Assembly: GCA_050084515.1 (NCBI GenBank)
Contig: CM114272.1
Span: 434,001-498,000 of the forward strand
Source of the DNA: Blasia pusilla
Taxonomy: Eukaryota > Marchantiophyta > Marchantiopsida > Blasiales
Reading direction: 5' to 3'
Length of the DNA: 64,000 nt
Shown: one piece after another, positions 25,131-37,055 of the stretch
Layout: each line of letters starts with the position of its first letter
Numbering within the stretch: the first letter of the stretch is position 1
Program-made: the position numbers and the translations under genes
Notes under the pieces: generated by a model
What the model saw: only the letters and a program-made list of their open reading frames with translations
Databases searched by the model: none
Told to the model about the DNA's origin: nothing

Positions 25131-25133
25131 TAT

Positions 25134-25755
25134 TGTTAGATACTTGACATCCACTTCTTATTATGCCCCATTAATTTTAACATCCCCCATCAATCTTGAC
25201 GATCTTGAGGGAGACATTGGAGGAATCACAAGAAAATTATATAGATGGTTCAAGGAGTAGGACTTTTATTGGGATAATCTAACCCTATCTAAATTTTCTA
25301 TAAATACAACTAAATAAAATGGAAAAAACCCTAGGTTCTTGACTAATGAAATAGGGGCGGACATCCCAGCTATTATCTATTCTCATGTCAAGTTTTTTTC
25401 TAAGTTTAAGTTTCATCAAAGTTCTAATATGAGCATACATATTACAACTTTCACTAACATACTAGGTCATTTTTTAGTCTCAAGATTTATCATATTTCAA
25501 GGATTTCCTTATATTTTGTTTTCTCATAAATGATATATTTAGATTAAATGACTAATGCATACCATCTTTTTTGTATGAGATCTTATTGTCTGGTTTTAAG
25601 AAGACATCATCATTTTCAAGGTTTGGGTTGGACTTCTCTTTTCCTTAAAAGATTTGAGGTAAGTTGCATTTACTCCTATCATCAAGTGGAAAAATTTCAC
25701 ATCAAGATCATATTGTTGGATAAAATAAAATATGGACACCACCTCTTTCTTTAGA
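25134..25755. repeat. LTR-like block, copy 1 of a direct duplication
   Basis: It starts TGTTAGATACTTGACATCC and contains a TATA-like CTATAAATAC near 25298 and a CCCTAGGTTCTTGAC region. It ends with one unit of the 180-bp satellite. The block from 25759 (TGTTGGATTCTCAACATCC) repeats the same order with many differences. This composition suits an LTR, but the second LTR of a matching element was not identified. Confidence 0.5.
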
Positions 25756-25758
25756 ATG

Positions 25759-26235
25759 TTGGATTCTCAACATCCACTTCTCTGAGCACCATTAATCTGA
25801 TCGGCCCCCTTGTATGTGGAGAAGCCTTGATTGATGGTTCCAACTTAGATGTCGAAAGAGTCATAGTAATATGACGTAGGTGGTTTCAGGAGTAGCGTTA
25901 CTAGGATTATCTAACCCTATATTGCATCAGGATGCAGGACATCCAGATGCGTCGCGGGGGTCCGGGCGCGCAGCCCCTTGTATGCCAAGACGACGCAGTG
26001 GTCCAAGGGCGCATCCCCCAACAAAATTTTTCTACTAATAGAAATGAAGAAAAATAGGTAAAAACCCTAGTTTCCCGAGTAGTGAAATAGTCGGGAGCTA
26101 CAGTAGTAGCGTATTCTCGTATGTCGAGTTATCTCCATATTCAGGTTCCATCGAAGCTCTTCTGTGAGCGCACGGACGGACTAGGCCACTTTGTATCTCT
26201 AAGTTTTCTAAAGATTTCAATGATTTCGTCACTTT
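25759..26235. repeat. LTR-like block, copy 2 of a direct duplication
   Basis: It parallels 25134-25550: TGTTGG start, GGTTTCAGGAGTAG, ATTATCTAACCC, AAAAACCCTAG, then TTTCTGTTTTCTCA. A GC-rich insertion (about 25925-26020) containing CGTCGCGGGGGTCCGGGCG is absent from copy 1. It leads into the satellite array. Confidence 0.5.
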
Positions 26236-27560
26236 CTGTTTTCTCACAAAAATATCTTCTTACCCATGTTTAAGAGATCTTCTTACTTGTGGACCTTGGG
26301 TGGGCTCCTATTTTCCATGAAATTGTGTTGGGAGGTGGGATAGACTTCCATGAATAGATAGACAAATTTTCAATTAAAGAACAAATTTTGAGATAAAATG
26401 AAAAGTAGACATCATCTTTTTTCTTAGAAGATCTTCAAGTTATTTTGTGGGTAAAAAATGACCTTATATTTTGTAGGCCTTGGGTTGGACTTCCATTTTC
26501 CTTCAATCTTTGTAGAGAGGTTATATACACTTCCACATCATCAAACTGGAAAAATCAAGATCATATTTCAAAATATGATGAAGAACACACATCCCCTTTT
26601 TCTTTAAAAGATCTTATCTCATGAGTGTAAAAAGACCTCATTATTTTTAGGCCTTGGGTTGAACATCTATTTCCTTGAAAGTTTGCAAGGAGGTTAGATA
26701 CATTTTCATCAACAAGTGAAGAGATTTTCAACTCCATATCACATCTTGGAATAAAATGAGAAATACACTCCACCCTTTTCTTTAGAAGATCTTCTTGTAT
26801 GCGTCTAAAAAAGACGTTAACGATTTTGAGCTTTGCATTGGAATTCCATTTTCCTTGAATTTTCTCAAGAAGGTAAGATACAATTTTATCAAAAATTGAA
26901 TAATAGATTGGTTTAAGATCATATTTTGGAATGAAATGAAAAATTCAAACCATTTTTTTCCTATGAAGATCTTATGGGACAGGTCATAAAAGACCTTCTC
27001 ATTTCTTCACCTTGAGTTAAACTTCCATTTTCCTTGAAATTTTGCATGGATGGAAGTAAGATACGGTTTCATCAAGAAGTGAACAAGGTTTCACCTCCCT
27101 ATCCTATTTTGAGATAAAAAAAAATGCACATCATCCTTTACCTTCGGGGATATTATTGCATTCATCTAAAAAGACCTTATAATTTGTGGGTTTTGGGTTG
27201 AAATTCCATTTTCCTTGAAATTTTTCATAAAGGTTAGTTACACTTTGAAATTCATCAACATGTGAATAATGCTTCAACTCCAAATTATATTTTGAAATAA
27301 AATGAAAAATCAAACCATCTTTTTCCTTAGAAGATTTTGAATATTGTAATGGGCTGGAAAACCTTATTATTTTTGGGATTTGGGTTGGACTTCCATTTTC
27401 ATTCAAATTCTTCAAGGAGGTTAGATATAATTTATATCAATAAATTTAGAGAGTTTCAACTCAAGATCATGTATATGCACACAATAACAAATGAACACCA
27501 TCTTTTTTTTTATAAGATCTTTAAGGTATTGTGCGAGTCTTTGGACTTCCATTTTCCTTA
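26236..27560. repeat. 180-bp tandem satellite array
   Basis: The marker TTAGAAGATCTT and its variants recur near 26425, 26605, 26785, 26965, 27145, 27327 and 27511, an almost constant 180-bp spacing. Each unit also contains GGGTTGGACTTCCATTTTCC, an A/G-rich GGAGGTTAGATAC and a CATCAA-AGTGAA stretch in the same order. One further unit lies at 25575-25755. Unit identity is moderate, so the array is old. Non-coding. Confidence 0.85.
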
Positions 27561-27589
27561 TAAATTTGCAAGAATAAATTTTCACTCTT

Positions 27590-28160
27590 AAAATAAATTT
27601 ATTCTTCAATTAAATTTCAAATAATACCCAACTTCCCTAAATAATTTCACTCCTCTATAAAAGTTTAAGAATTACCAACTCTTCTTACCAAAAAGAAATC
27701 CAATAACTAAATTATTAGCTAATTTTAATTATTTAAATATTTTCCATTTTCCATTTTCCATGTAAATTCAATTTTCTTTCCCAAAGTATCAAATATGAAT
27801 TAAAATGATTATTTGAAAAATAAAATTTTTATTTGAAAAATTAAGTGTAATTTATTTATGAGAAATCTTATTACACTCTTATGAGAAATTCCACTACTCA
27901 ATTAAAGTTTAAATGATACCCCACTCCCCTAAATAATTCCATTCTTCCATGAAATTTGAGCAATACTTTAGAACCCATTCAAATTTATTTTCATTTCCCA
28001 TCAAATATGAATTTAAGGAAAAATTATATATATATATATTTCTAATTATGACACTAAATGTTTCTTATTGCATACCTAGAATCACTCATTATAATATTAA
28101 TTAATTAAAATTTAACTTATTAAAAAATTATTGCTATTTCCCTTGGAATTTATATTCTCT
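27590..28160. repeat. AT-rich dispersed repeat, copy 3
   Basis: Shares AATACCCAACTTCCC, AATAATTTCACTCC and TTAGCTAATTTTAATTA with copies at 9925 and 11965. As at 10460, it lies directly left of a 3' tail of the non-LTR family. Confidence 0.6.
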
Positions 28161-28689
28161 TCCTATCTCTAAAGCTAATGGAACTACAAAATTCAAGCAT
28201 GTTGCAGCTTTGTCTTCCTCTCATATCCACTTTATTATAAAATAAACCTCAAAAGAGGACAAAGGAAGGTCATAACATCTCAAAAGAAGAGTAAAAAAAA
28301 CATAAAAGAATGCAAAAAGAAAATGGCAACTAGCCAACGGAAACACCGACTTAACGAGCTACACGATTGATATACTGAAACAAATCTGACAATAACATGA
28401 GTGGTTGATTAGAAGTGAATGGACGACGAGGCGAGCGACTCTCCACCACCTCCGCACGGCGTATCGATGCCAAGGCTTGTGCACGTTATAAGGCCACTTA
28501 GATGCATTGCCGAAAATAAGTAGTAAATACACAGAGAGAAGGACTACCTGAAGGGGCAAGGTGATGATTCTCGAGGGATTGGTGAGCACATGTTTTGATA
28601 CACGAAAGTATCAAAATATACACGTAAATGACAAAATACTTCCACTCCAAAAGGAATAAATCCATCACACGGATGTCTCACACCATAAC

Positions 28690-29724
28690 TTAACTCCTTG
28701 ATTCTTGCTGCAGTTTTGGCCGCCAAACCTTTGGTATGTACAGCTCGACATAGCAAGTCAGAACGTGTTGATCAACAACCACCACATCACCTAGTGTTCG
28801 GAATCCACCTCGAGACATAACAAGATCCACTCTCCGATGAGAGGTTGCTTGTGTGGTTGAAGGTAGGACATGGAGTTGCTCTTGCCCAACGGTGTATCCT
28901 GCAGTACGAGCCACCGATGCTTCTACCTCTCTAATGACATCATGTGTGATTGTTCGTTCTCCACCACGTGCACATTGGAGAATATGGATGCTCTTGGCAC
29001 CAATGGGATTCCCGCAGACATAATTCGGCATACCTAACAGAGAAGGATGGGGAAGTCCAAGACGTAACCGCAAAGCAATCGAAAATATACTTCGAGGAAG
29101 ACGAAATCGAAGAATAAGAGGATTTGTAGTAAGCCACGCCCCCGCTCTGATACCTGCACATGAACACAGATGAGCTCGATGAGTGTTAGAGGATGCCTCG
29201 GAGAGAATTCTGGAAAAGTTTATTTGATGTAGATTCTCAGAGATATGCGTTGGAAGTCGATCAAGCCTTTCCGTAATCAATTGACTGAAAGGGGGTAGAA
29301 TTGTAGCAAGAGGAAGAAGAGCTTGTGCAGATCTCAGTTGTCGTTGAAATAACAAGTCCCCCTTCTCTACATGGGCGATATGGTCCATCAAGATAGGTGT
29401 ATCTCCTTGGAGAAACCTTGAAGGCATAATCAGTCCTACCAACGCCCAACTCCGCAAAAAGGTTGCAAGAGCATATGTGACTATGGAGGACACTGCCACC
29501 CCTTGAAAATAAATAAGCAAGATAGCTTGTTGTGAAGCAAAGACACCATCCTCTCCCTCAAAGGTATTCGGGCCAAGAAGTTGACCAAAAGTTACCAAGA
29601 TGGAAGCGTCAAAAGAGGCCAACCGATGTAAGAACCTTGAAGTGGGTGGACAAGTGCAAAGAAGGTAGGAAGGAGGTCGTAGAAATGAATGGTGAGGGAA
29701 GGCATGAAGGAGACCATACTCCAT
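28690..29724 (-). pseudogene. non-LTR copy A: C-terminal reverse-transcriptase tail with Cys/His and nuclease-like motif
   Basis: A 344-codon open block, the longest reading frame of this family here. Its last third holds CGNPIGAKSIHILQC followed by THDVI, a C-x9-H-x3-C arrangement, then RRVDLVMSRGG and GDVVVVD. An Arg/Asp pair followed by an Asp in a hydrophobic strand suits the PD-(D/E)xK fold of restriction-like endonucleases in R2-type elements. Copy C keeps the same pattern (RVDLYM then LNVVVTDP), so it is not chance. Nuclease activity is an inference. The frame continues from the reverse-transcriptase blocks to its right. Confidence 0.6.
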
Positions 29725-30408
29725 ATTTACAAGGTTGGAATTTAAGGTTTAAGAAAAAGAGTTGCTCCAGGAAATGGGTATAAGCAGAAACCACTTCAAA
29801 AGGAGGACCTATAATATGAGTGTCATTAGCAATAGAAGGGAAAAGACAAGAGGTAAATGCTTGCGCTGATGTTGGAAGGGCACAAAAGTGGGCAATGGCA
29901 AAGAGTGGGCCACCCATGGGATCATCTTGACATGTGCCACAAGACTATTGTAGAATATTATATTCCCGGAAGCAACATGATGGGAATAGATAATGGGCAT
30001 ATCATAGGCATAGAAGGAGTGAACAAATGGAATGAGGCTCGCAAGTTATCCTCCTGCACAATATAACTCCTCAAAGATGGCCGCACAACAAACTGAATTG
30101 AATGCGTTAGCCACATCGACTTGAATTGCTACCCAATCTGGATGAATATCAAGAGTGGAGCGAATCCCATGCACCACGGCCTCACAACCTCCAAGAGTTG
30201 CCACTCCAAATTGATGAGGAAATAAGTGGGCACTAAAATGAGGAAGAAATTGCAAGCATAGGAATGGACTAACAAAGCGATATAAAACCTCTCCAATAGC
30301 CAAAGGACGCACACATGAAGGAGGCTTATCCATAGCCAACAAACAATAAGCCCCTAAGAGCCTAGAGATAGAGAATGGGAGACGACTTGCCGCTATATGT
30401 GCACACAC
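29609..30408 (-). pseudogene. non-LTR copy A: reverse transcriptase core
   Basis: In element order, the first block (30408-30046) contains RPLAIGEVLYRFV, FGVATLGGCEAVVHGIR and VAIQVDVANAFNS, with the motif A aspartate intact. The second block (29917-29609) contains ANDTHIIG where active enzymes have ADDT, so the first of the catalytic pair is Asn. A frame change separates the blocks. The sequence follows the family pattern of non-LTR reverse transcriptases with HGIR and NAFN signatures. Confidence 0.8.
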
Positions 30409-31197
30409 CTTATATAGAGAGACAAAGCCACTTGCTGAATTTTCAAGGATAAAGCAATCACGGAGAAGGATAAAGCAATCACGGAGATGCTAAAAAAAAA
30501 TCCGTAATGGCTCGCTTATTGATAAGCGAGGAGTATGCAGAAAAGCCCTTGTGAAAACCTCCAAGTGTAGCTCCAAGTTAAGGTCCGTTGTATATTCTTC
30601 CACAAAAGATGTAGCATCACCACTTGAAGGAGGATGAAGAGCTTCTAAGAGAGCCACTGTTTCCGCACTTGGAACCGTTGGAGAAAGAGGACCCAATGCT
30701 CGAGCTGCACGTGAAAACTCACCAACTTGATCCCAAAGTAGACTTTGTCGAAGGCATTGTTGTATTGAAGGCCTCCTATGATTGGCATGTTGAGAGGGAT
30801 GAGCCGTAGCTAAGGCCTCTGCTTAAAGTACATGCTTATTCTAAAGATTCTTCCAATCCCCACACAGAAAGCGTTGAATACATGCGGAGGTTTAACGATG
30901 ACCCGTCAAACCACCCCTTGGAGGGAGGACTAAAATCCATTGTGGGAAGAGTAATAGGAGATACCAAGCATTGATATCTGTGGGATCACGCGCTACCTTT
31001 CTAATGGGAAAAGCTTGTTGGGTAATGGGGCAAAGAGCAATATGAATGCGAGTGTAGAGTCTAGGACGAGGAAGACCTGGATGGAAAGAGCGAAAGAGAT
31101 CAATTTGGCTTAACTAGGTCCAAGCAGTTGTTGTGGGGAGTGCAGTAGGAGGTGGCATCGGGTTAGGAATGGAAGTCCCATGCATGGATCGACAGTA

Positions 31198-31752
31198 CTA
31201 TTGATATCGTTTAATCCCATTAGGAGCAAACTCCTTACCACAAGCTATGCAACAAACCTTTGGTACAAATGGAGAAGTAGAAGGGTTACAAAGAGAGGAG
31301 GTGGGAGGTGGAAGAGGTGGTGATGGATGACGATGAGGGGGTAAGTAGGTTGGGGAAGGAGGAGAAGGAGGAGAAGGAGAAGGAGGAGGAGGAAGATGAG
31401 GAAGAGGGGAGATTTGGGTAGAATAGATAGGATCTAGAAGCAAGGGAATAGATGAGATATATGGGGATGGTAAAGTAGAAGGATTTGATAATAGTTGATC
31501 AAGATTAGGCTCAATAGGACAAGACAAAGAGGGGAGAAGAGGAGAATCGGGAAGAAATGTAGTGAGAGTAATGGGTATATTAGCACCTGGAGCAAAATGG
31601 CGAGATCTACGATGAGAACGCGAACTAGGGGTAGATTTTACGGCTACAAGAGAGCGTGTAAAACCAGATAAGTGAGTAGATGGAGAATTCACCTCCATCT
31701 TTGATGACATAGAAGCAAATGTAGGCAAGTCATCGAAGACAAGGCAAGACAT
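31198..31752 (-). pseudogene. non-LTR copy A: proline-rich N-terminal region with C2HC-like finger
   Basis: 184 codons from a start shared with copy B (MSCLVFDDLP / MSCLIFDDLP). It continues into a low-complexity Pro/Ser/Leu tract and ends in CCIACGKEFAPNGIKRYQ. Copy B reads RCIPCGKEFAPNGIKRH at the same place. C-x2-C-GKEFAPNGIKR-H suits a C2HC-type finger, probably for nucleic-acid binding. In copy A the His is Tyr and a stop follows; in copy B a stop follows the His. The downstream readings RSMHG and PNPMPPPTALP match between copies, so the ancestral frame continued. Confidence 0.6.
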
Positions 31753-32300
31753 AAAAAAATGTGGTTTGGAGAAAGCATGAGGAAAATGAGAAAAACAAAA
31801 GTAGTGGAATTAGTCCAAAAGAAATTTAGATGGAGAGAAGAAGATTAGGCCATACCGAATTTATGATTAAAAGTTACTATAAGAAAAATACAAAAAGCAA
31901 TAGAAAAGGAAAAGTGATCTAGATAGTTTTCGAAGAGGTGGCTCAAGAATATGAATTTCTAATATCTTTAAGGAGATGGCAAATGTACGTAGGGTTGAAA
32001 AAATAAGGTAAAGAGTTGAAAGAACAAGGAAGACTTTTGGGAGGAATTGACCTAAAACAAACCTCTACACAAAAAAAGGCCCCTACGGCGAAGGAAGAAT
32101 AATTAGAAAACCTTCTTGATATGAAAAGAACGAGCTCTTCAAGACAAACGAAAAAAGCCCAAACATATCCAAAACCGACACTTGAGAAGAAAGTTATGAA
32201 AGAAATTGAAAACACCAAAAAGAAGATGTGAGGAATAAGTGAGCCACCCACCAATGATTGCTTGGTATGAGGGAATGAGTTCATAATGTTGGGCCGAGTT

Positions 32301-32789
32301 CTTGGTGTCCCCTATTTTTATCCCACTATTTTTTCTTTTTATCCATATAAGGTTAAACTCCAAACTTTCTTTTGGGATTTACGAGTCATATCCTCTTAAG
32401 TACCATCGTGTCATCTTGAGAGTGTTCCATATTAACATGTCCTCGCACCTCCATTCTCGATGTTGACTTATGGGATCTTGTGTAGAAGCTCAGGTCTTGA
32501 GCGTCTCTTGCTGGAATACTCTTGAGCTTTCAAAATAATCTATCCCATAATCCCCCATCCATTGACGGGGGAGAGGACGGCGAGGAGCTCATGCTACGTG
32601 AAGATACGGCTAGTCAAGAGAGGAGGAAAATGGGTCGTATTGTATACCAGAAAAAAGAGCTTGACTTGCTTTACATTTTGGTATGCACCATGATTGTTAT
32701 AGTGAAGTACTTTTATTTCTATTCTATTTTCTAGATAGAATTCCTATTAGAATTTTTCATGTAGATATTAGGGTCTCACTCAAGGTTGC
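32301..32789. other. no gene recognised
   Basis: AT-moderate sequence between copy A and the GC-rich repeat. A 70-codon plus-strand frame (32522-32734) has no recognisable motif. Confidence 0.35.
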
Positions 32790-33060
32790 ACAGAAACAGA
32801 CAAGTCCATCCATGGGATGGACATATCCTTAGACATGCCCGGCCCACACCTGAGCCTACCAAGAGCCGGCCGCGTAGACGCACACTAACAAAATCCACAT
32901 TCATTGCGGGGCCCATCATAGGCCCATAAGGCAAGGCCCCCATTGGCCGGGCTCACGTCTGTGCAAGGCCCGTCCACAGCCCACTTGGCCTGGTTGGGCC
33001 CCTTACAAGGCTCGATTTGTCCTATGCAAGGCCAGCCAGGCGCTTGACATTCTAGCTTTT
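32790..33060. repeat. GC-rich dispersed repeat, copy 4
   Basis: It begins with the perfect inverted repeat GTCCATCC-ATG-GGATGGAC (32804-32822) and continues with GCCC/GGCC-rich sequence. It abuts copy C of the non-LTR family. Confidence 0.6.
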
Positions 33061-35110
33061 GCACGTGACTTCCATCCTAACATGGCTATGTGCCTAGATC
33101 CATCCCTCATTGCACAAGTACTGGGACGTTCCCCTAGAATTGCAGCTGGAGGGTTGTCCAATATGATGTACAAACACCTTCGTGAATACTATCCTTCCCA
33201 AGGACTCTGCTAGCGGCTTTTCGAGTTGCTTCAGGTTGGTTGCCTCTCACCTAGCTCAAGGGAGAGTGCCAAAAATAGTGGCCCAAGTATTGGGGGCGGG
33301 GTGACTTTTGGCGTTGTCAAAGGAGGGTGGAGGGATCCATCTGATCGGCATAGGTGAGGTGCTCTAACGATTGATGAGTTGCACTATCACTTTGCAATTC
33401 AGTGAGGGTTTTTGGACATACCTGAGGCTAGATTAGTTCAAAGTTGCCACACGAACCGATTGTGAGACTATAGCCTTAGGTTTAAGGGCTTGTTTTGATG
33501 TACATCCTGAGTGGGTGGTTCTCCAAGTTAAAGAGGAGAATGTTTTCAACTCAATGTCTTGGGCAACTATCTCCATATAGTTGAGAGATGCAAGATCCCC
33601 CATTGTGAGTCTCATTCCCTTTGTGTAGGCTTCCTATTGGGCCCCTTCGGCCCTCTATTTCCACGATGGTCAATTCAAGGAGGAGGTCACGATTTTGGAG
33701 TCTGCCAACTAGACTCGTCAAGGTCATCCCTTGGGTGGCGCATTGTTTGCTTTGGCTTATTACCAAGCGGTTCTTTCTACATTGGAGGCTTTCTCGGGTT
33801 GCGTTTCCCTTTGTTGGCAAATGATACTCATATTGTTGGCCTTGGAAATCTGATCGCACCTGCATTCGAGCCCTTTTTTGCACAGTTGGTACATGTTGGC
33901 CTCGTCCTGAAGGTGGGAAAGTGCAAGGCTTGGTCTCCATCATGCCTATCCCATGATCTTCATTTACCTGACGGATTCTTGACACCTGTTGTAGGACCTC
34001 GCCTCTTGGGAGTCCCACTCTGGAGACAGAACTTTGTATGGAGTTTTGTGGCGACATCTTTTATTAAGGATCTTCTCCACGTGGATGATCTTACAAGGAT
34101 TAGTGACCCTCAAGTCACCTACAACATTCTCTCATTACGTTTTTCTCGTAAATTTGGTTATCTTAGTAGAAATGTTTGGATGTGTAGTCACCTTTCTACC
34201 CTCTATACATTCTTTGATAGGAAGATCATACATGTGTTTGGAGATCTACTAGGACCTGACTCCTTAGGGTGCCCCATGGGGAGTTAGCTCATAGAAAGGC
34301 TTCTTGGCCAATTGTCTATGGCCGAGTAGGTTGATCTTCTCTCAATTGAGTTAGTGGCGCCCTTGACTTTTTAGGGAGTTGGGCCATTGTAGCACACTTC
34401 TTCGCTCCCAATTTATAGCTAGGGATAGAATGCTTCTTCTACATCATGTCTCTTAGGTTGACAATGGCCTTTTCCCACTTCAGTCTTCACTCAAGGCTTG
34501 TAAATATTCCCTTCTAGTTGAGGCTAGCGCTAGAGCCGTTCTCCTCATGCCATTTTCTCCTCCCTTGTTACCTCTCGTTTGTCTGGGCTCCAATCTTCTT
34601 TGATGAGCCCACTATGTCTGATGGGAATATCGCCATGGAGGTTCAGGCGAGTATTTGCTCTTGCTCTGGAAAGAGGGCAGACTTATGGATGGGGGCTCGT
34701 CCCTTCATCCTGGCTTTCCGTATTGCACTACTTACCTCCACCATAGTGATGCGGTTCCAATCAAGCCTCTCCCAACCATCGGTAGTTGGTCTGACACTTG
34801 ATGTGTCGTTGGAGTCTGGATCCACTTGATGTGCATTTGGCATGCTATCTAATTGGGGGTGAAAGGATAGCCACTCATGCGGAGCGGGATATCACGTTCA
34901 CTATTGCTCTTGAGAGTGGCTTCCATATGGAGATAGAGAGGCACTATTCCATGTAAGACTCCCTTATTCGTGTTGATCTTTATATGATGCGAGAGGTTCA
35001 GATGGTGGTGTTGAATGTTGTAGTGACGGATCCTATGCGGAAGCCCAAGTGGTGGCACAAGAAGCAAAGACGACAAGAGAAGACCCATATTAAAGTTGAT
35101 TCCACAATGG
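33061..35110 (+). mobile_element. non-LTR retrotransposon, copy C (opposite strand, diverged)
   Basis: Plus-strand readings follow the order of copy A. They are AAGGLSNMMYKHLREYY, then IGEVL, FKVATRTDCETIALGLRA and LQVKEENVFNS (motif A, but the aspartate-bearing VDVAN is VKEEN). LANDTHIVG follows in a 242-codon open block (33559-34287), then SICSCSGKRADLWMGARP (34518-34829) and RVDLYM with LNVVVTDPMRK near 34970-35045. Loss of motif A Asp and ANDT in place of ADDT make it inactive. The zinc-finger N-terminus is missing. It is more diverged from A than B is, so it is an older or sister subfamily. Confidence 0.7.
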
Positions 35111-35364
35111 ACATCGATTTGTGCCCCTAGAGATGTACGGGGCTATGGGGGAAAGGTTTTACTCATTCATAGTAACAGACTACTACACTCATCATTTCCA
35201 TTTGAGAAATGGATTAGCCTTAACTATTTCCATTCTTTATTTTTGGCTTTTAGGGCTATGAGACACCAAGGCTAGAGGCCCAAGGCTAGAGGCCCAGCTA
35301 AAAGTAATAGTAATTATAGTTGTTTAGAAGTTGTTGCTATTGTGTATGATGAGTGTATAGAGGA

Positions 35365-35419
35365 ATGCCCCTTCTTCTTTTTTAGGGCCGGTTACGGCCC
35401 TAAAAAGAAGAAGGGGCAT
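35365..35419. repeat. near-perfect inverted repeat (about 25-bp arms)
   Basis: ATGCCCCTTCTTC..AGGGCCG, a GTTA loop, then the complementary CGGCCC..GAAGAAGGGGCAT. The arms match except for one extra T in the left arm's T-run. The DNA or RNA could fold into a long hairpin. It lies between copy C and the low-copy segment, and no flanking gene explains it. Confidence 0.9.
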
Positions 35420-37055
35420 CTCTTTTCCTGATGGATTTTATTATGCATTTTTATTCAGGTTCATTAATTTTGTATGGAATTGGATTCTCCTCGTGACGGT
35501 AGGATTTGTTATCTCGGAAATAATCCGCTTTGCAAATAAATAGAAGATGGCCTTAATTGCTTCGTCTCGACGAAGGAACTCACTTTCTCCGCCCTTCTTC
35601 CGTAAGAGATGGTACTCAATGAATGATTTCGATCCTATGCATCTGGATCAGTTACTTGCGAGAGCTGCCTACCGCTCTATCGTTGTAACCTGGCGTTGAA
35701 TACGCATGAAGTCTGAGATCCGAATCCGCTCTGATTTCAGTTCGTAAGAGTGGAGTTTCTGGTCAATGGAAAGATGAACAGTTAGTAACTGTGGATGTTT
35801 GTAGGAGGCTGCGTGCATATCGATGGTGCACGTGTGAATCAGGAACGGCCATAGATAATCTGATCACATGAGATGAAGTAGCTGGACCTGCCTTCAATCG
35901 ACTCTGCTTGGTTTGAGCTCATGCACTGTTCAGTTTAGAACTGAGCTTTGGGTCCAGAAATTCAAAAACGCCAATCATACCAACTTACAATAAAGTTTCT
36001 GAAAGGTCATTTGTAACTGGGTAGGATGCGAAAAGGATGTTCTGATGTTAATGAAGTACCTACGATTCAGTCCCAGCGCACCCTCCAGATTACGAGTTCT
36101 CTTCCGAAGCTCCGAACGTGGCGAAGCTATGGCAGCCATTTAGAGTCGTAATACTCTAAACTTCGTGTTGCTGTAAACTTCGTGTTGCAAACTTTTTATC
36201 ATTCCGGGGAATACCAATACTTGAGCTACTCCAAGAAACGTGCTGACATATTCCATTGATGCATTGATGTAGACTATTTTCTCCAGGCTTGGCAAGTTGG
36301 CATCATTCTCGAGCTCAATTTCACCGTAAGTCCCAAGTCCTGCGGAGCTGGAGCACCTCGTTCGAATGGGGCCCGAATCGGTATCAACAGCACGAATTTA
36401 GGAATCAATACGGAAAACGAATTGATACTCATGTTAACTCATCCCGCACCCATAGGAATATCTCCAATTACCATATGATTCTGTAACCAGTGCGAATCTC
36501 TTGACTCTGTTGCTGCAATTTGGAATCGTCGCTGTAAACATCAGATCGAGTCCTTGAAATACTGGCATCCCAATTGATGCGAGATAGAGAGACTCACACA
36601 TCATATTTCGCAGCTATGTATCCACCAGGATTTGAAATATTCCAAGCAGCCATAGCTTCTGCCATTCAGATCTTTTCACTCTTGCGGAATTGTTGGTACC
36701 CATTCGGCCTACGAGATTAGATTAAAACGATTCGAAACAGACTCTAACTTCAGGACTGCATACATAACGTGGGGCGCGAGTTGAAATTGTACATCGACCT
36801 CAAAAATCTCTTTGACTCGCACACAATACTGTCCCTACATAAGCGACACAGTTCTGAATTGAACTTTGAGAGACTTCGTCAGGCAACTTAGAACCCAAGG
36901 TGGGTGGTTATGTATGCGCCACCCGACCTACTAGGGCAGGCGGAGGGTAAATTCCAAAGGCCATGCATGCGCCGCATACTCAACGGCATTCGAGCTTCAG
37001 AGAGTTAGGAGTGTTACGATTAAAAAACGCACGTTAATAAATTTGTAGATGCGAC
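35420..37055. other. low-copy, gene-like composition, unassigned
   Basis: Balanced base composition like that of the genic parts, with no long open frame. On the plus strand, a possible exon ends at a GTAAGT near 36331 (reading LAWQVGIILELNF), but no family or partner exon could be named. It may contain further remains of the ENA pseudogene's 3' half, although alignment by eye fails left of about 37060. Confidence 0.35.

Larger units (their letters stand above)
28226..32300 (-). mobile_element. non-LTR retrotransposon, copy A (longest copy)
   Basis: Copies A and B share the same right edge (GTTGGGCCGAG, about 32300 and 46101) and left edge (about 28226 and 42609, reading TCCACTTTATTATAAAAT). 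This defines an element of about 4.1 kb running right to left. Element order is: an AT-rich leader, a proline-rich frame with a C2HC-like zinc finger, a pre-reverse-transcriptase region (GGLTGHR, FLCGDWKNL, EFSRAARALGPLSP), reverse transcriptase, and a C-terminal Cys/His plus nuclease-like region. There are no LTRs and no evident poly-A tail. All parts are broken by stops or frameshifts. The architecture resembles early-branching non-LTR clades with N-terminal zinc fingers and restriction-like nucleases; the clade is inferred. Confidence 0.7.

Noticed and set aside
26236-27560. CRISPR-like array
   Set aside because: Units are 180 bp without short identical repeats or unique spacers, and the host is a plant.
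31300-31420. Proline-rich structural protein gene
   Set aside because: The proline tract belongs to the N-terminal region of the non-LTR element, as copy B repeats it at 45120-45250.
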